Assembly: GCA_014655195.1 (NCBI GenBank)
Contig: BNBH01000006.1
Coordinates: 90,097 to 154,096, forward strand
Direction: 5' to 3'
Origin: Streptomyces cellulosae
Lineage (GTDB): Bacteria > Actinomycetota > Actinomycetes > Streptomycetales > Streptomycetaceae
DNA length: 64,000 nt
Below are positions 7,308 through 14,762 of the stretch, in pieces; position 1 is the stretch's first letter, and each line of letters starts with the position of its first letter. Below the pieces are notes generated by a model that worked only from the letters and a program-made list of their open reading frames with translations, had not been told where the DNA came from and did not search any database. The position numbers and the translations under genes were made by a program.

Positions 7308-9620
7308 TCACTCCCCGGCAAGCCTCACCAGCACCCCACCCGTCAGCGCCGCCCGGAACACCATGCCCGACACCGATGTGCACTCCGTCCGCGCATGCGC
7401 CCCGTGGCCGACCGCCCCGATGCCGTCCAGCACCGGCACACCCGCCGCCGCGAGGAAGTTGCCGTCACTCGCCCCGCCGACCGATGCCTCCGCGAGGTCG
7501 TGCCCCAGGCCGCGCGCCACGGACTTCGCCAACTCCGCAGCCGCCGCGACCTGTTCGCCGCGTTCGAAGACCGGACGGTTCCAGTCGCCCGTGACCTCCA
7601 CCCGCGTCCGGGGGTTCACGGGACGCAGTTCCGCGAGCGCCCGTGTGATGCGGTCCTGCTCGGCCGCGCTCGCCACCCGGACGTCCAGATGTGCCGTGGC
7701 GCGGCCCGCCGTGACGTTGCTGCGGGTGCCGCCCTCGATCACGCCGACGTTGAGGGAGGTGCCCGCATCCAGGTCGCGCAGCTCCGCCAACCGCACCACC
7801 TGCGCGGCGAGTTCGTCGACCGCGCTCGCCCCGGCCGTGGGGTCGAGACCCGCGTGCGCCTCGCTGCCGGTGACCGTCAGCGTGAACAGGCCCACGCCCT
7901 TGCGTGCCGTCTTGATCGCCCCGTCCACCGCCGCCTCGAACACCATGGCAAGCTGGCAGTCCCGGCCCGTCTCCACGATCGCGTCGCGGGAGGCGAGACT
8001 CCCCGTCTCCTCGTCGCCGTTCAGCATGAGGGTGACGGCCGGGCGAGGCAGGCCGAGGGCGTCGAGGGCGCGCAGGGCCCACACCGCCTGGACCAGACCC
8101 GCCTTCATGTCGAACACCCCGGGCCCGGTGACGGTGTCGCCCTCGCGGCGGAACGGCCAGGACTCCAGCGTGCCGGTCGGCCACACCGTGTCGTAGTGCC
8201 CAAGCAGCAGTACCGGCCTCGCGTCCTCCGCCGTGGTGTCACGCGCCGGGGAGCGGCGGATCAGGATGTCCCCGGCGTCGTCCCGCCGCAGGATCTCCTC
8301 ACTCCCCGCCGCGCCCAGCCGCTCGTCGAGCCAGCCGCGCAGCCAGGCCAGGCACGCGTCCAGCGCGTCCAGGTCGTCGCTCGCACTGCCCTGCGCGGTG
8401 TACGCGGCCAGGTCCGCGACCATCTCCTCGCGGTGCTCCTCCAGCCACCGCCGCACCCGTACGGCCGGGTCACCGTCCTCCAGGCCTCCCCGGACGCCGG
8501 AGTCTTCGGCGCCGAGGCCCGCCCGGATGCCCGGGTCACCCTCGTCGAGGCCCGCCCGGACACCCGGGTCCGCGTCGCCGAGGGCCGGCCCGCCGGTCAG
8601 CCGGTCCAGCGCGTCGAGACGCCCCTCGGACATCGTCTCCGGCGCGCCCTCCAGCTCACGCAGCCCGTCCATGACCGTACGCAGCAGCGTCGTCGGCAGG
8701 CCCAGCTCCGTGGCGTACGCGATGACGTCGCGGTAGTGCGTCGTGACCTCGACGGGGCGGTGCCGTACCGCCAGGTCGCGCCAGATGCCGCTGCGGTCCT
8801 TGCTCTGCGTGCGCAGCCACGCCGTCAGCCGGTCGAAGGCGGCCTCGCGGGCCGCGGCGTCCGCGCCCTGCCGGAAGGGCTCCGGATCGAAGGCGTCGAA
8901 CGCCTGGAGCGTGACCCCGCGCCGGTCGGCCACGGCGAAGACCTCCGACGTGAGCGCGGCCATGGCCGGCCGGTGCCGGTCGATCAGGTCGGCCATGGGA
9001 GCGTCGGCGAGAGCGGTCGCCGCGAGCATCGCGCCGAAGCCCGCCTTGGCCCACAGACAGCCCTCGACGTTGTCACTGGCCCGGGCCGGCCCCCAGCTCT
9101 GCAGGTCGGAGACCAGCGACCGGACACGCTCGCTGACAGGCGCGCCCTTCGGTTCGCCGATCACCAGCGCCCCCGCGCCGCCGTCCAGGATCACGCCGGG
9201 TTCGACGACGTCGGCGAAGATGTTGACGAACGCCGCGACCGTGCGGTCGATGCCGACGTACTCGGCGATCAGGTCCTCGTTGAAGCCGTTCTGCACGGAG
9301 ACGACGTAACCGCCGGGCTCCAGACGAGGGGCGATCCACTCGACCGCGCCCCGCGTCGCCTGCGCCTTCACCGCCAGCAGGACCCGGCCGAGGCTGCCGT
9401 CGAACGTGTCGGGCGTCTCGGCGCGCACCGCGACGCTCGTACGGCGGTCGCCCCGCGCCAGCACGAGACCGTGCGCGCGGATGGCCTCCACGTGTGCCGG
9501 GTCGGCGTCGACGACGGTGACCGGGTGGCCCGCTCGGGCCAGGGCGAAGGCGAGGGTTCCGCCGATCGCCCCGCCGCCGACGACGGTGTACGCGGCCGGG
9601 CCCTGGGTGGTGTCGCTCAT
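7308..9620 (-). CDS. Bifunctional ketopantoate reductase-like / M20 metallopeptidase fusion
   Basis: A 770-aa two-enzyme protein. Residues 1 to about 325 are a 2-dehydropantoate 2-reductase-like (ApbA/PanE) NADP oxidoreductase with the Rossmann motif VVGGGAIGGTLA at 13-24 and VQNGFNED at about 109-116. Residues about 393-770 are an M20 (carboxypeptidase G2/ArgE-like) dizinc amidohydrolase with GHYDTVW (H475, D477), GVFDMKAG (D504), DEETG (536-540) and GHGAHA (738-743). Between them lies a linker of four 11-residue repeats. The ATG at 9620 has GGAGGAAG upstream and overlaps the SDR stop as ATGA. These families are normally separate proteins, so the fusion suggests sequential steps on one substrate, probably an N-acyl or amide compound, but the substrate is unknown. 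Confidence 0.88.
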   Translation of the reverse strand: MSDTTQGPAAYTVVGGGAIGGTLAFALARAGHPVTVVDADPAHVEAIRAHGLVLARGDRRTSVAVRAETPDTFDGSLGRVLLAVKAQATRGAVEWIAPRLEPGGYVVSVQNGFNEDLIAEYVGIDRTVAAFVNIFADVVEPGVILDGGAGALVIGEPKGAPVSERVRSLVSDLQSWGPARASDNVEGCLWAKAGFGAMLAATALADAPMADLIDRHRPAMAALTSEVFAVADRRGVTLQAFDAFDPEPFRQGADAAAREAAFDRLTAWLRTQSKDRSGIWRDLAVRHRPVEVTTHYRDVIAYATELGLPTTLLRTVMDGLRELEGAPETMSEGRLDALDRLTGGPALGDADPGVRAGLDEGDPGIRAGLGAEDSGVRGGLEDGDPAVRVRRWLEEHREEMVADLAAYTAQGSASDDLDALDACLAWLRGWLDERLGAAGSEEILRRDDAGDILIRRSPARDTTAEDARPVLLLGHYDTVWPTGTLESWPFRREGDTVTGPGVFDMKAGLVQAVWALRALDALGLPRPAVTLMLNGDEETGSLASRDAIVETGRDCQLAMVFEAAVDGAIKTARKGVGLFTLTVTGSEAHAGLDPTAGASAVDELAAQVVRLAELRDLDAGTSLNVGVIEGGTRSNVTAGRATAHLDVRVASAAEQDRITRALAELRPVNPRTRVEVTGDWNRPVFERGEQVAAAAELAKSVARGLGHDLAEASVGGASDGNFLAAAGVPVLDGIGAVGHGAHARTECTSVSGMVFRAALTGGVLVRLAGE
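8447..8579 (-). repeat. Four 33-bp tandem repeats coding the interdomain linker
   Basis: Residues 349-392 of the fusion protein are four imperfect 11-residue units: DADPGVRAGLD, EGDPGIRAGLG, AEDSGVRGGLE and DGDPAVRVRRW. The last runs straight into the M20 domain, which suggests that the array grew by duplicating the original start region of the peptidase and so bridged the two genes. The 33-bp period keeps the frame. Confidence 0.75.
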
Positions 9621-10450
9621 CGGGTGACTTCCTCCGTCGTGGTGCCGGCACCCGCCGGTGCCTCCGCATGTGCAGGGCGGGTTGCCCGGGTGCCGTCCGC
9701 CTGCCAGATCCGCGGCAGATGCAGCGCCCCCGTGCTCGACCCGCCGTCGACGCGTACGGTCTCGCCGGTGATCCAGGAGGCCTCCGGCCCGGCGAGCCAG
9801 CACACCGCGCGGGCGATGTCCTCGGGCGTCCCGGGGCGGCCCAGCGGATTGACGTCGATGCTCCGGGCGTACTCGGCGGACACCGGGTTGACGTCGCTGT
9901 CGACCAGCACGAACCCGGGGCTGACCGCGTTGACGCGGATGCCCAGCGCGCCCAGTTCGAGCGCGGCGGCCCGCGTCGCCATCTCCAGGGCCGCCTTGGA
10001 ACTGGCGTAGGGCCCGCCTCCGGGGCGGGAACGCAGCGCGGACCCGGAGGAGATGTTGACGACGGACGCGGGGCGGCCCGATGCCGCGGCGAGGCGGGCC
10101 AGCGCGGCGGTGGTCAAGACGGGGGCGCGCAGATTCACGGCGAACAGCCGGTCCCACGACGCAGCGTCGACGTCCGCCATGTCCAGCGAGGGGTAGACGC
10201 CCGCCGCGTTGACCAGGACGTCCACCGGGCCGTGCGCCGCCCAGGACTGCTCGACGAGGTCACTGGCCGCATCGGCGCCGGTCAGGTCGGCGGCCCGGAT
10301 CGCGGTGCCGCCGTCGATGCGGGCGGCCGTGGCGTCCAGGGCGTCGATGTCCCGGTCGGACAGGGTGAGGAACGCGCCCTGCGCGGCGAACGCCTCGGCG
10401 ATCGCGCTGCCGATGCCGCCCGCGGCCCCGGTGACGAGAACGTGGGTCAC
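9617..10450 (-). CDS. SDR family NAD(P)-dependent oxidoreductase
   Basis: Classical short-chain dehydrogenase/reductase of 277 aa acting on an alcohol or carbonyl. It has the cofactor motif TGAAGGIG (residues 7-14), NAAG in the middle, NISSGSA with the catalytic Ser, and the YASSK Tyr/Lys pair, followed by NAVSPGFV. GTG at 10450 is preceded by AAGGAT and overlaps the transporter stop (GTGA); the 3' end overlaps the fusion gene start (ATGA). It therefore belongs to the tightly coupled operon and probably handles an intermediate of the same catabolic pathway. Cofactor preference and substrate cannot be read from the sequence. Confidence 0.9.
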   Translation of the reverse strand: MTHVLVTGAAGGIGSAIAEAFAAQGAFLTLSDRDIDALDATAARIDGGTAIRAADLTGADAASDLVEQSWAAHGPVDVLVNAAGVYPSLDMADVDAASWDRLFAVNLRAPVLTTAALARLAAASGRPASVVNISSGSALRSRPGGGPYASSKAALEMATRAAALELGALGIRVNAVSPGFVLVDSDVNPVSAEYARSIDVNPLGRPGTPEDIARAVCWLAGPEASWITGETVRVDGGSSTGALHLPRIWQADGTRATRPAHAEAPAGAGTTTEEVTR

Positions 10451-11772
10451 TTGAAATCCTTGTCCTTGGTCTCGGGCATCGTGAGGTAGACGACGAGGGA
10501 GATCAGCGAGGCGACGCTCACGTAGATCCACAGCAGACCGCTGTGGCCGCTCTCGTGCATCCACGTCGTGACGTACGGCGCGGTGCCGCCGAAGACGGCG
10601 ACGGCGAGCGCGTACGGCAGGGCGATGCCGGTGGCGCGGACCTCGGCGGGGAACTGCTCGGCCATGATGACGGCGCAGTTGGAGGAGTAGCCGAGGATCA
10701 GCAGCATGCCCACGAGCTGCACCGGGAACAGGCTCCAGAAGCTGTCGCCCAGCAGGTGCAGCAGCGGCCAGGCAAGGACGACGAACCCGCCCGCGAAGGC
10801 CGCCATCGTCGGCTTGCGCCCGACCCGGTCGGAGAGCAGCCCGGCGAAGGGCAGCGCGATGACGAACACGACCAGGCACAGCGTCTGCGACAGCAGCGCC
10901 GTCTTCAGCGGGATGCCGGTGGTCAGATTCGCGAACGTGGGAAGGTAGTTGACCCAGATGTAGTACGTGAGCGTGCCCGCGACGGTGATGCCGACGACGC
11001 GCAGCGTGGCCGCCGGGTGCTCGACGAACATCGCCTTGACGGGGTTGGTGCGGGTACGGCCGCTGTCCTGGCTCTCGGTGAAGGACTCGGTGTCCTCCAC
11101 GGAGACCCGCAGCCACAGGCCGACCAGACCGAGCAGCCCGCCGAGGACGAACGCGACGCGCCAGCCCCACGAGTGCAGCGCCTCGTCGCTGAGCGTGGAG
11201 GTGGTCAGGGTGCCCAGCAGGGAGGCGATCAGCACACCGCCGGCGACCGACACCTGCTGCCAGGACCCGGCGAAGGCGCGGCGGCCGCGGGCCGCGGACT
11301 CGACCAGGAACGCGGAGGACGAACCGAACTCACCGCCCGCGGAGAAGCCCTGTACAAGACGGGCGACGAGCAGCAGCAGCGGCGACAGCAACCCGATCTG
11401 CTCGTAGCTGGGCGTGATCGCGATGGCGAACCCGGCGCCCGCCATCAGCGCCACCGTGAGCGTCATGCCCTTCTTACGGCCGTGCCGGTCGGCGTACGCG
11501 CCGAGCACGGCCGCGCCGACCGGGCGCATCACGAACCCGACGGCGAACACGGCGAGCGTCGACAACAGGGCGACCGCGCCGTTCCCCTTGGGGAAGAACT
11601 CGTCCGCGATGATCTTCGCGAAGATCGAGTAGAGGGCCCAGTCCACCCACTCGACGGTGTTGCCGATGGTGCCCGCGACGATGGCCTTGCGCTGCTTCGC
11701 GTTCAGCTTCCGCGAGGCGGGCGCGCCGGCCGCGGCGGGGGACCCGGCGGACAGGTCGGACTTGAGGTTCAT
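10447..11772 (-). CDS. MHS-family MFS transporter (metabolite:H+ symporter)
   Basis: Twelve-helix major facilitator of 441 aa, of the metabolite:proton symporter branch (ShiA/ProP/KgtP-like), likely an importer of an organic acid, betaine or amino acid derivative. Family signs are VAGTIGNTVEWVDWALYS in the first helix, the loop motif AYADRHGRKKG, and RLVQGFSAGGEFGSSS. The ATG at 11772 has GGAG 9 nt upstream and overlaps the deacetylase stop (ATGA). As second gene of the operon it presumably takes up the compound degraded by the downstream enzymes. Confidence 0.9.
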   Translation of the reverse strand: MNLKSDLSAGSPAAAGAPASRKLNAKQRKAIVAGTIGNTVEWVDWALYSIFAKIIADEFFPKGNGAVALLSTLAVFAVGFVMRPVGAAVLGAYADRHGRKKGMTLTVALMAGAGFAIAITPSYEQIGLLSPLLLLVARLVQGFSAGGEFGSSSAFLVESAARGRRAFAGSWQQVSVAGGVLIASLLGTLTTSTLSDEALHSWGWRVAFVLGGLLGLVGLWLRVSVEDTESFTESQDSGRTRTNPVKAMFVEHPAATLRVVGITVAGTLTYYIWVNYLPTFANLTTGIPLKTALLSQTLCLVVFVIALPFAGLLSDRVGRKPTMAAFAGGFVVLAWPLLHLLGDSFWSLFPVQLVGMLLILGYSSNCAVIMAEQFPAEVRATGIALPYALAVAVFGGTAPYVTTWMHESGHSGLLWIYVSVASLISLVVYLTMPETKDKDFK

Positions 11773-12719
11773 GGCGTGTGCTCCGAGGGGACGGGACGGG
11801 TGCCGGCGGTGCCGTCGAGCACGGTGCGGGCGGTGTCGGCGAGCTGGGCATGGGTGGTGAACCACACGTCGTGGTGGGCCGTGATGTGGTCGAGCAGTTC
11901 CCGCAGCACGACCAGGCGCGAGCGGTGGCCGATGACATGGGGATGCAGCGTGAGCTGGAACACTCCGCCGTCGCGGTAGGCGGCGTCGAACTCGTCGCGC
12001 CAGATCTCACCGACGTCGCGCGGCCGGCTGTAGGGGCGGACGGCGCCGTAGCGGTCCATCGTGAAGTACGGCGCGTCGTCCCGGATCCAGTCGACGGGGA
12101 TCTCCACCAGACCGGTGGGACGCCCCTCGGCGACGATCTCGTACGGCTCGTCGTCGGCCATGAGCGAGGAGTCGTACGTGAACCCGAGCTCGAGCATCGT
12201 GGCGAGCGTGGACTCGGAGAAGTCCCACGACGGGGTGCGGATGCCGACCGGGCGGCGGCCGGTCAGCGCGTCCAGCGTGTCCAGGGCGCGCGCGGTCAGC
12301 TCCCGCTCGTCCTCGCGGCCCAGCAGCATGTTCCGCTCGTGGATCCAGCCGTGCACCGCCAGCTCGTGCCCGTCCTCCGTGTACGCGCGGGCCTCCTCCG
12401 GGTGCAGCAGGGCCGACACGGCGGGCATGAAGAACGTGGCGGGAACGCCGTAGCGGGCCAGCAGCCGCAGGATCCGCGGCGCGCCGACGCGGGCGCCGTA
12501 CTCGCCCTGCGCCAGCCGTCCCGGACTGGTCTCGCCGTCGCGCAGGGGGATCGTCTCGTGGTCGGAGTCGAACGACAGGGCGACGGCCACACGGGCGCCG
12601 CCGGGCCAGCGGTCCGGGACGAGACGCCGTCCGGCGCGCACGGCGTCGACGTGGCCGCGCCAGGCCGGCTCAGGCCAGCGCCAGCTCTCTTCGGGCAGGC
12701 CCGGGTCGTCTGAGGGCAT
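11769..12719 (-). CDS. Polysaccharide deacetylase family protein (NodB fold)
   Basis: Carbohydrate esterase 4/NodB-type metal hydrolase of 316 aa. It has no signal peptide and resembles the cytosolic branch that includes allantoinase PuuE and HpPgdA rather than cell-wall deacetylases. Visible motifs are LSFDSDHET (metal Asp), ELAVHGWIHERN (H-x-x-x-H), IRTPSWDFS and LTLHPHVIGHRSR. AGGAG precedes the ATG. It is the first gene of the four-gene operon and overlaps the transporter by 4 nt. Together with an M20 amidohydrolase this points to hydrolysis of C-N bonds in a small imported molecule; that is inference. Confidence 0.88.
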   Translation of the reverse strand: MPSDDPGLPEESWRWPEPAWRGHVDAVRAGRRLVPDRWPGGARVAVALSFDSDHETIPLRDGETSPGRLAQGEYGARVGAPRILRLLARYGVPATFFMPAVSALLHPEEARAYTEDGHELAVHGWIHERNMLLGREDERELTARALDTLDALTGRRPVGIRTPSWDFSESTLATMLELGFTYDSSLMADDEPYEIVAEGRPTGLVEIPVDWIRDDAPYFTMDRYGAVRPYSRPRDVGEIWRDEFDAAYRDGGVFQLTLHPHVIGHRSRLVVLRELLDHITAHHDVWFTTHAQLADTARTVLDGTAGTRPVPSEHTP

Positions 12720-12804
12720 GGGAGGGCTCCTGAGGGTGTGGTGTACGAGCGGGAAAGCTCAGGTCGGGACGTACGGGGACGGTGGGGGAGGGGCGCGGCG
12801 GAAC

Positions 12805-12818
12805 CGCCGGTACCGGCG
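12805..12818. promoter_or_regulatory. 14-bp palindrome upstream of the deacetylase operon
   Basis: CGCCGGTACCGGCG is a perfect palindrome 86 nt upstream of the operon's first start and 37 nt downstream of the Lrp gene stop. It could be an operator (for the neighbouring Lrp protein or another dimeric regulator) or simply a small hairpin. No promoter boxes could be fixed. Confidence 0.35.
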
Positions 12819-12854
12819 TCTCGTCGGGGAGACGGGGACCCCGCCCGGTGTGGA

Positions 12855-13856
12855 TCAGACGGGGCGGTGCATCCGGTACCAGGAGTACTTCACGGTGGCG
12901 AGGTGCAGCGTCACGTCGGAGGCGATCAGCCCGGGCAGCGACCCGATGACCTCGCTGGTGTACGGGTACAGGTCGGTGCGCCGGGGCAGCACCATGTGTC
13001 CGATGAGGTTGAAGCGCCCGCTGGCGGCGCCCAGGAACTTCGTCCCGGGATGCCTGGCGAGCTGCCGTCCCGCCGCCTCCAGCCTTCCGGGCTCGATCGA
13101 CAGCCACACCATGAACTCCGCGTCGAACCCGAGCAGGGACGGATCGACGAGGGTACGGAACTGCAGGACACCGCGCGAGATCAGCCGGTCCATGGCGCGT
13201 GCCACGCTGGACTCGGCGCGGTCGAGCCGCCGGGCGAGGACACTGACCTGGGTCCGGCCGTCCTCCCGCAGCGCCGCGGCGATCTCCTGCTCGAGCGGGG
13301 TGAGCGCTTGTGGCGCACGGTCCCGGCCGATGGAGTCCGGAGCGGCCGCGGCCGGCCGGAGCTCCGCCGCCGCCTCGGGAGGCAGCAGCCCGGTGTCCCA
13401 CATGGCCGCCGAGGTGAACGGCCGGATGACGGGAACGACCTCGGTGCTGGTGATGAGGTCGGTCGCCGGCAGGTCGGTGAACAGCATCCGCATCATGTCG
13501 TCGTTGTCACGCGCGACGAAGTCGACGACGAGATCGGCGGAACCGGTGACGACGGCCACGAAGCGGACGTCGGGGCTCTCACTGAACCGCGCCGCCGCCT
13601 CCAGACCTCGTCCCGGGCGTGCCTGGGCCCGGACCATCATGGAGGATCCCCCCTCGGTCCGGTCCAGCTCGAGAGTGCCGGTCACCCGCAACAGCCCTCG
13701 CTCACGCAACGCCGCGTAACGACGCTGCGCGGTGGTCTCGCTGGCACCGACCCAACGGGCCACCGCGCTCCACGGGGCACGCCCGTTGAGCTGGAGCGCC
13801 GCGATCACACGGCGGTCCAGATCGTCGACGGTGTCCCGGAGGGCTGCTTCGGACAT
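12855..13856 (-). CDS. Dual-domain Lrp/AsnC family transcriptional regulator
   Basis: At 333 aa it is twice the usual Lrp length and contains two HTH plus RAM modules: LDRRVIAALQLNGRAPWSAV with SETTAQRRYAALRERGLL at about 13-52, and LEQEIAAALREDGRTQVSVL with SSVARAMDRLISRGVL at about 188-226. Each is followed by a ligand-binding beta-alpha domain. Such tandem Lrp proteins are common in actinobacteria and usually control a neighbouring catabolic or transport operon. It lies 135 nt upstream of the deacetylase operon on the same strand and is its most likely regulator. The Shine-Dalgarno is weak; the ATG at 13856 is chosen because it begins just before the first HTH. Confidence 0.9.
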   Translation of the reverse strand: MSEAALRDTVDDLDRRVIAALQLNGRAPWSAVARWVGASETTAQRRYAALRERGLLRVTGTLELDRTEGGSSMMVRAQARPGRGLEAAARFSESPDVRFVAVVTGSADLVVDFVARDNDDMMRMLFTDLPATDLITSTEVVPVIRPFTSAAMWDTGLLPPEAAAELRPAAAAPDSIGRDRAPQALTPLEQEIAAALREDGRTQVSVLARRLDRAESSVARAMDRLISRGVLQFRTLVDPSLLGFDAEFMVWLSIEPGRLEAAGRQLARHPGTKFLGAASGRFNLIGHMVLPRRTDLYPYTSEVIGSLPGLIASDVTLHLATVKYSWYRMHRPV

Positions 13857-14132
13857 GACCCGAAGCTAACCGTCGATATCCGGCCAGTCAATGACGGAAT
13901 CCCGCATCGACGCAGGTCAGAGGGCTGGTATCAAGCGGACGGCGCGCCGAAAGGTGCTGCTGGGCGCCTGATGCCGGGGCGGGGGCGCGTGAAGGATTCC
14001 CCCACGAGTCGGCGGCGGAAGTTTTCGGCGGGCTCGCGGCGTCGGCGGAATCGCCGGATGTCTCGTCGTCAACGGACGGCCGGGGCGAGCCGGCGCGGGT
14101 GAGCCGGAACGCGGGGCGGCGTGGGAGACCGA

Positions 14133-14516
14133 TCAGAACGGCGGATCTTGGCTGAAGCCGCCTTGCCGGGCGGCGTGAGCAGCTGCGAGCCGGGCACAGC
14201 GCTCACGGGCCGCCACGTCGGACGTCGTCTCCAGTCCCCCGACGTCGCCGGTCGCTGTTTCGACGCTGTGGTCGATGATCTCGTCCCACGCGTCGGCATC
14301 CACCTGTGTGGGGGGATGCCGACGCACCCGGACGCTGACGTTCACCGGGCCCGTGCTGATGCCGGTGCAGATGACGGCCTGCCCGGGCCGGGAGAAGACC
14401 AACCCGTTCGACGTGTCGAACCCCAGGGGGGCGCGTTTGTCAGAGTCGATCAGCTCGAACGTGTGGTGATCCACGTGGACCGGGCTGGAGGCCGCGGTGG
14501 GTGCTGGCTCCGTCAT
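14133..14516 (-). CDS. Hypothetical protein, possibly C-terminally truncated
   Basis: 127 aa, no family recognised. The N-terminal 80 residues read as a beta-rich cytoplasmic domain (HHTFELIDSDKRAP, GLVFSRPGQAVICTGISTGP, VNVSVRVRRHPP, DAWDEIIDHSVETATGDVGG). After that it turns into a low-complexity Ala/Arg stretch ending in GGFSQDPPF. The shape suggests that an originally longer protein lost its C-terminal part by frameshift. No signal peptide or membrane segment. A gene remnant lies just upstream on the same strand. Confidence 0.55.
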   Translation of the reverse strand: MTEPAPTAASSPVHVDHHTFELIDSDKRAPLGFDTSNGLVFSRPGQAVICTGISTGPVNVSVRVRRHPPTQVDADAWDEIIDHSVETATGDVGGLETTSDVAARERCARLAAAHAARQGGFSQDPPF

Positions 14517-14535
14517 GCGGCCATGTTAGGGGCCG

Positions 14536-14640
14536 TTACCGGACGATCCACACGTAGAACGCGTCGTTCTCCAGGACGCGGTTCTCGTTGTAGAAGATGC
14601 GCAGGTCGTCGCGTCCGGCGGCGGTGCTCGGCGGCAAGGC
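14536..14640 (-). pseudogene. C-terminal remnant of an unknown gene
   Basis: An open frame of about 34 residues ending in a TAA codon carries RDDLRIFYNENRVLENDAFY followed by VWIVR, which reads as the end of a real protein but has no start or upstream domain. It stops 20 nt before the next gene. The upstream part has been lost where the MFS/TetR segment begins. Confidence 0.4.
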
Positions 14641-14685
14641 GAGGAGGGCGGATCACGTGCCACCGTGCGCACGACCCACCCCGAG

Positions 14686-14724
14686 ATGAATGGCAATTCA
14701 CTGCTAAGGTGAATCGCCATTCAC
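14686..14724. promoter_or_regulatory. Paired palindromic operator upstream of the MFS-TetR operon
   Basis: Two 16-bp palindromes of the form (A/G)TGAAT-N4-ATTCAC lie at 14686-14701 and 14709-14724, centres 23 bp apart. Together they also make a larger inverted repeat (14-bp arms with one mismatch). TAAGGT between them (14705-14710) is a plausible -10 box. This is the expected arrangement for a TetR-family repressor acting on the exporter gene that starts 38 nt downstream. Confidence 0.75.
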
Positions 14725-14762
14725 CAACAGAATCACCGTCCAGGTCTGCCGCTGGAGTGCCC

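Noticed and set aside
7263..10010. Plus-strand open frame of about 900 codons opposite the fusion enzyme
   Set aside because: Arg/His-rich translation without motifs; the minus strand has two complete enzyme domains with good ribosome site.
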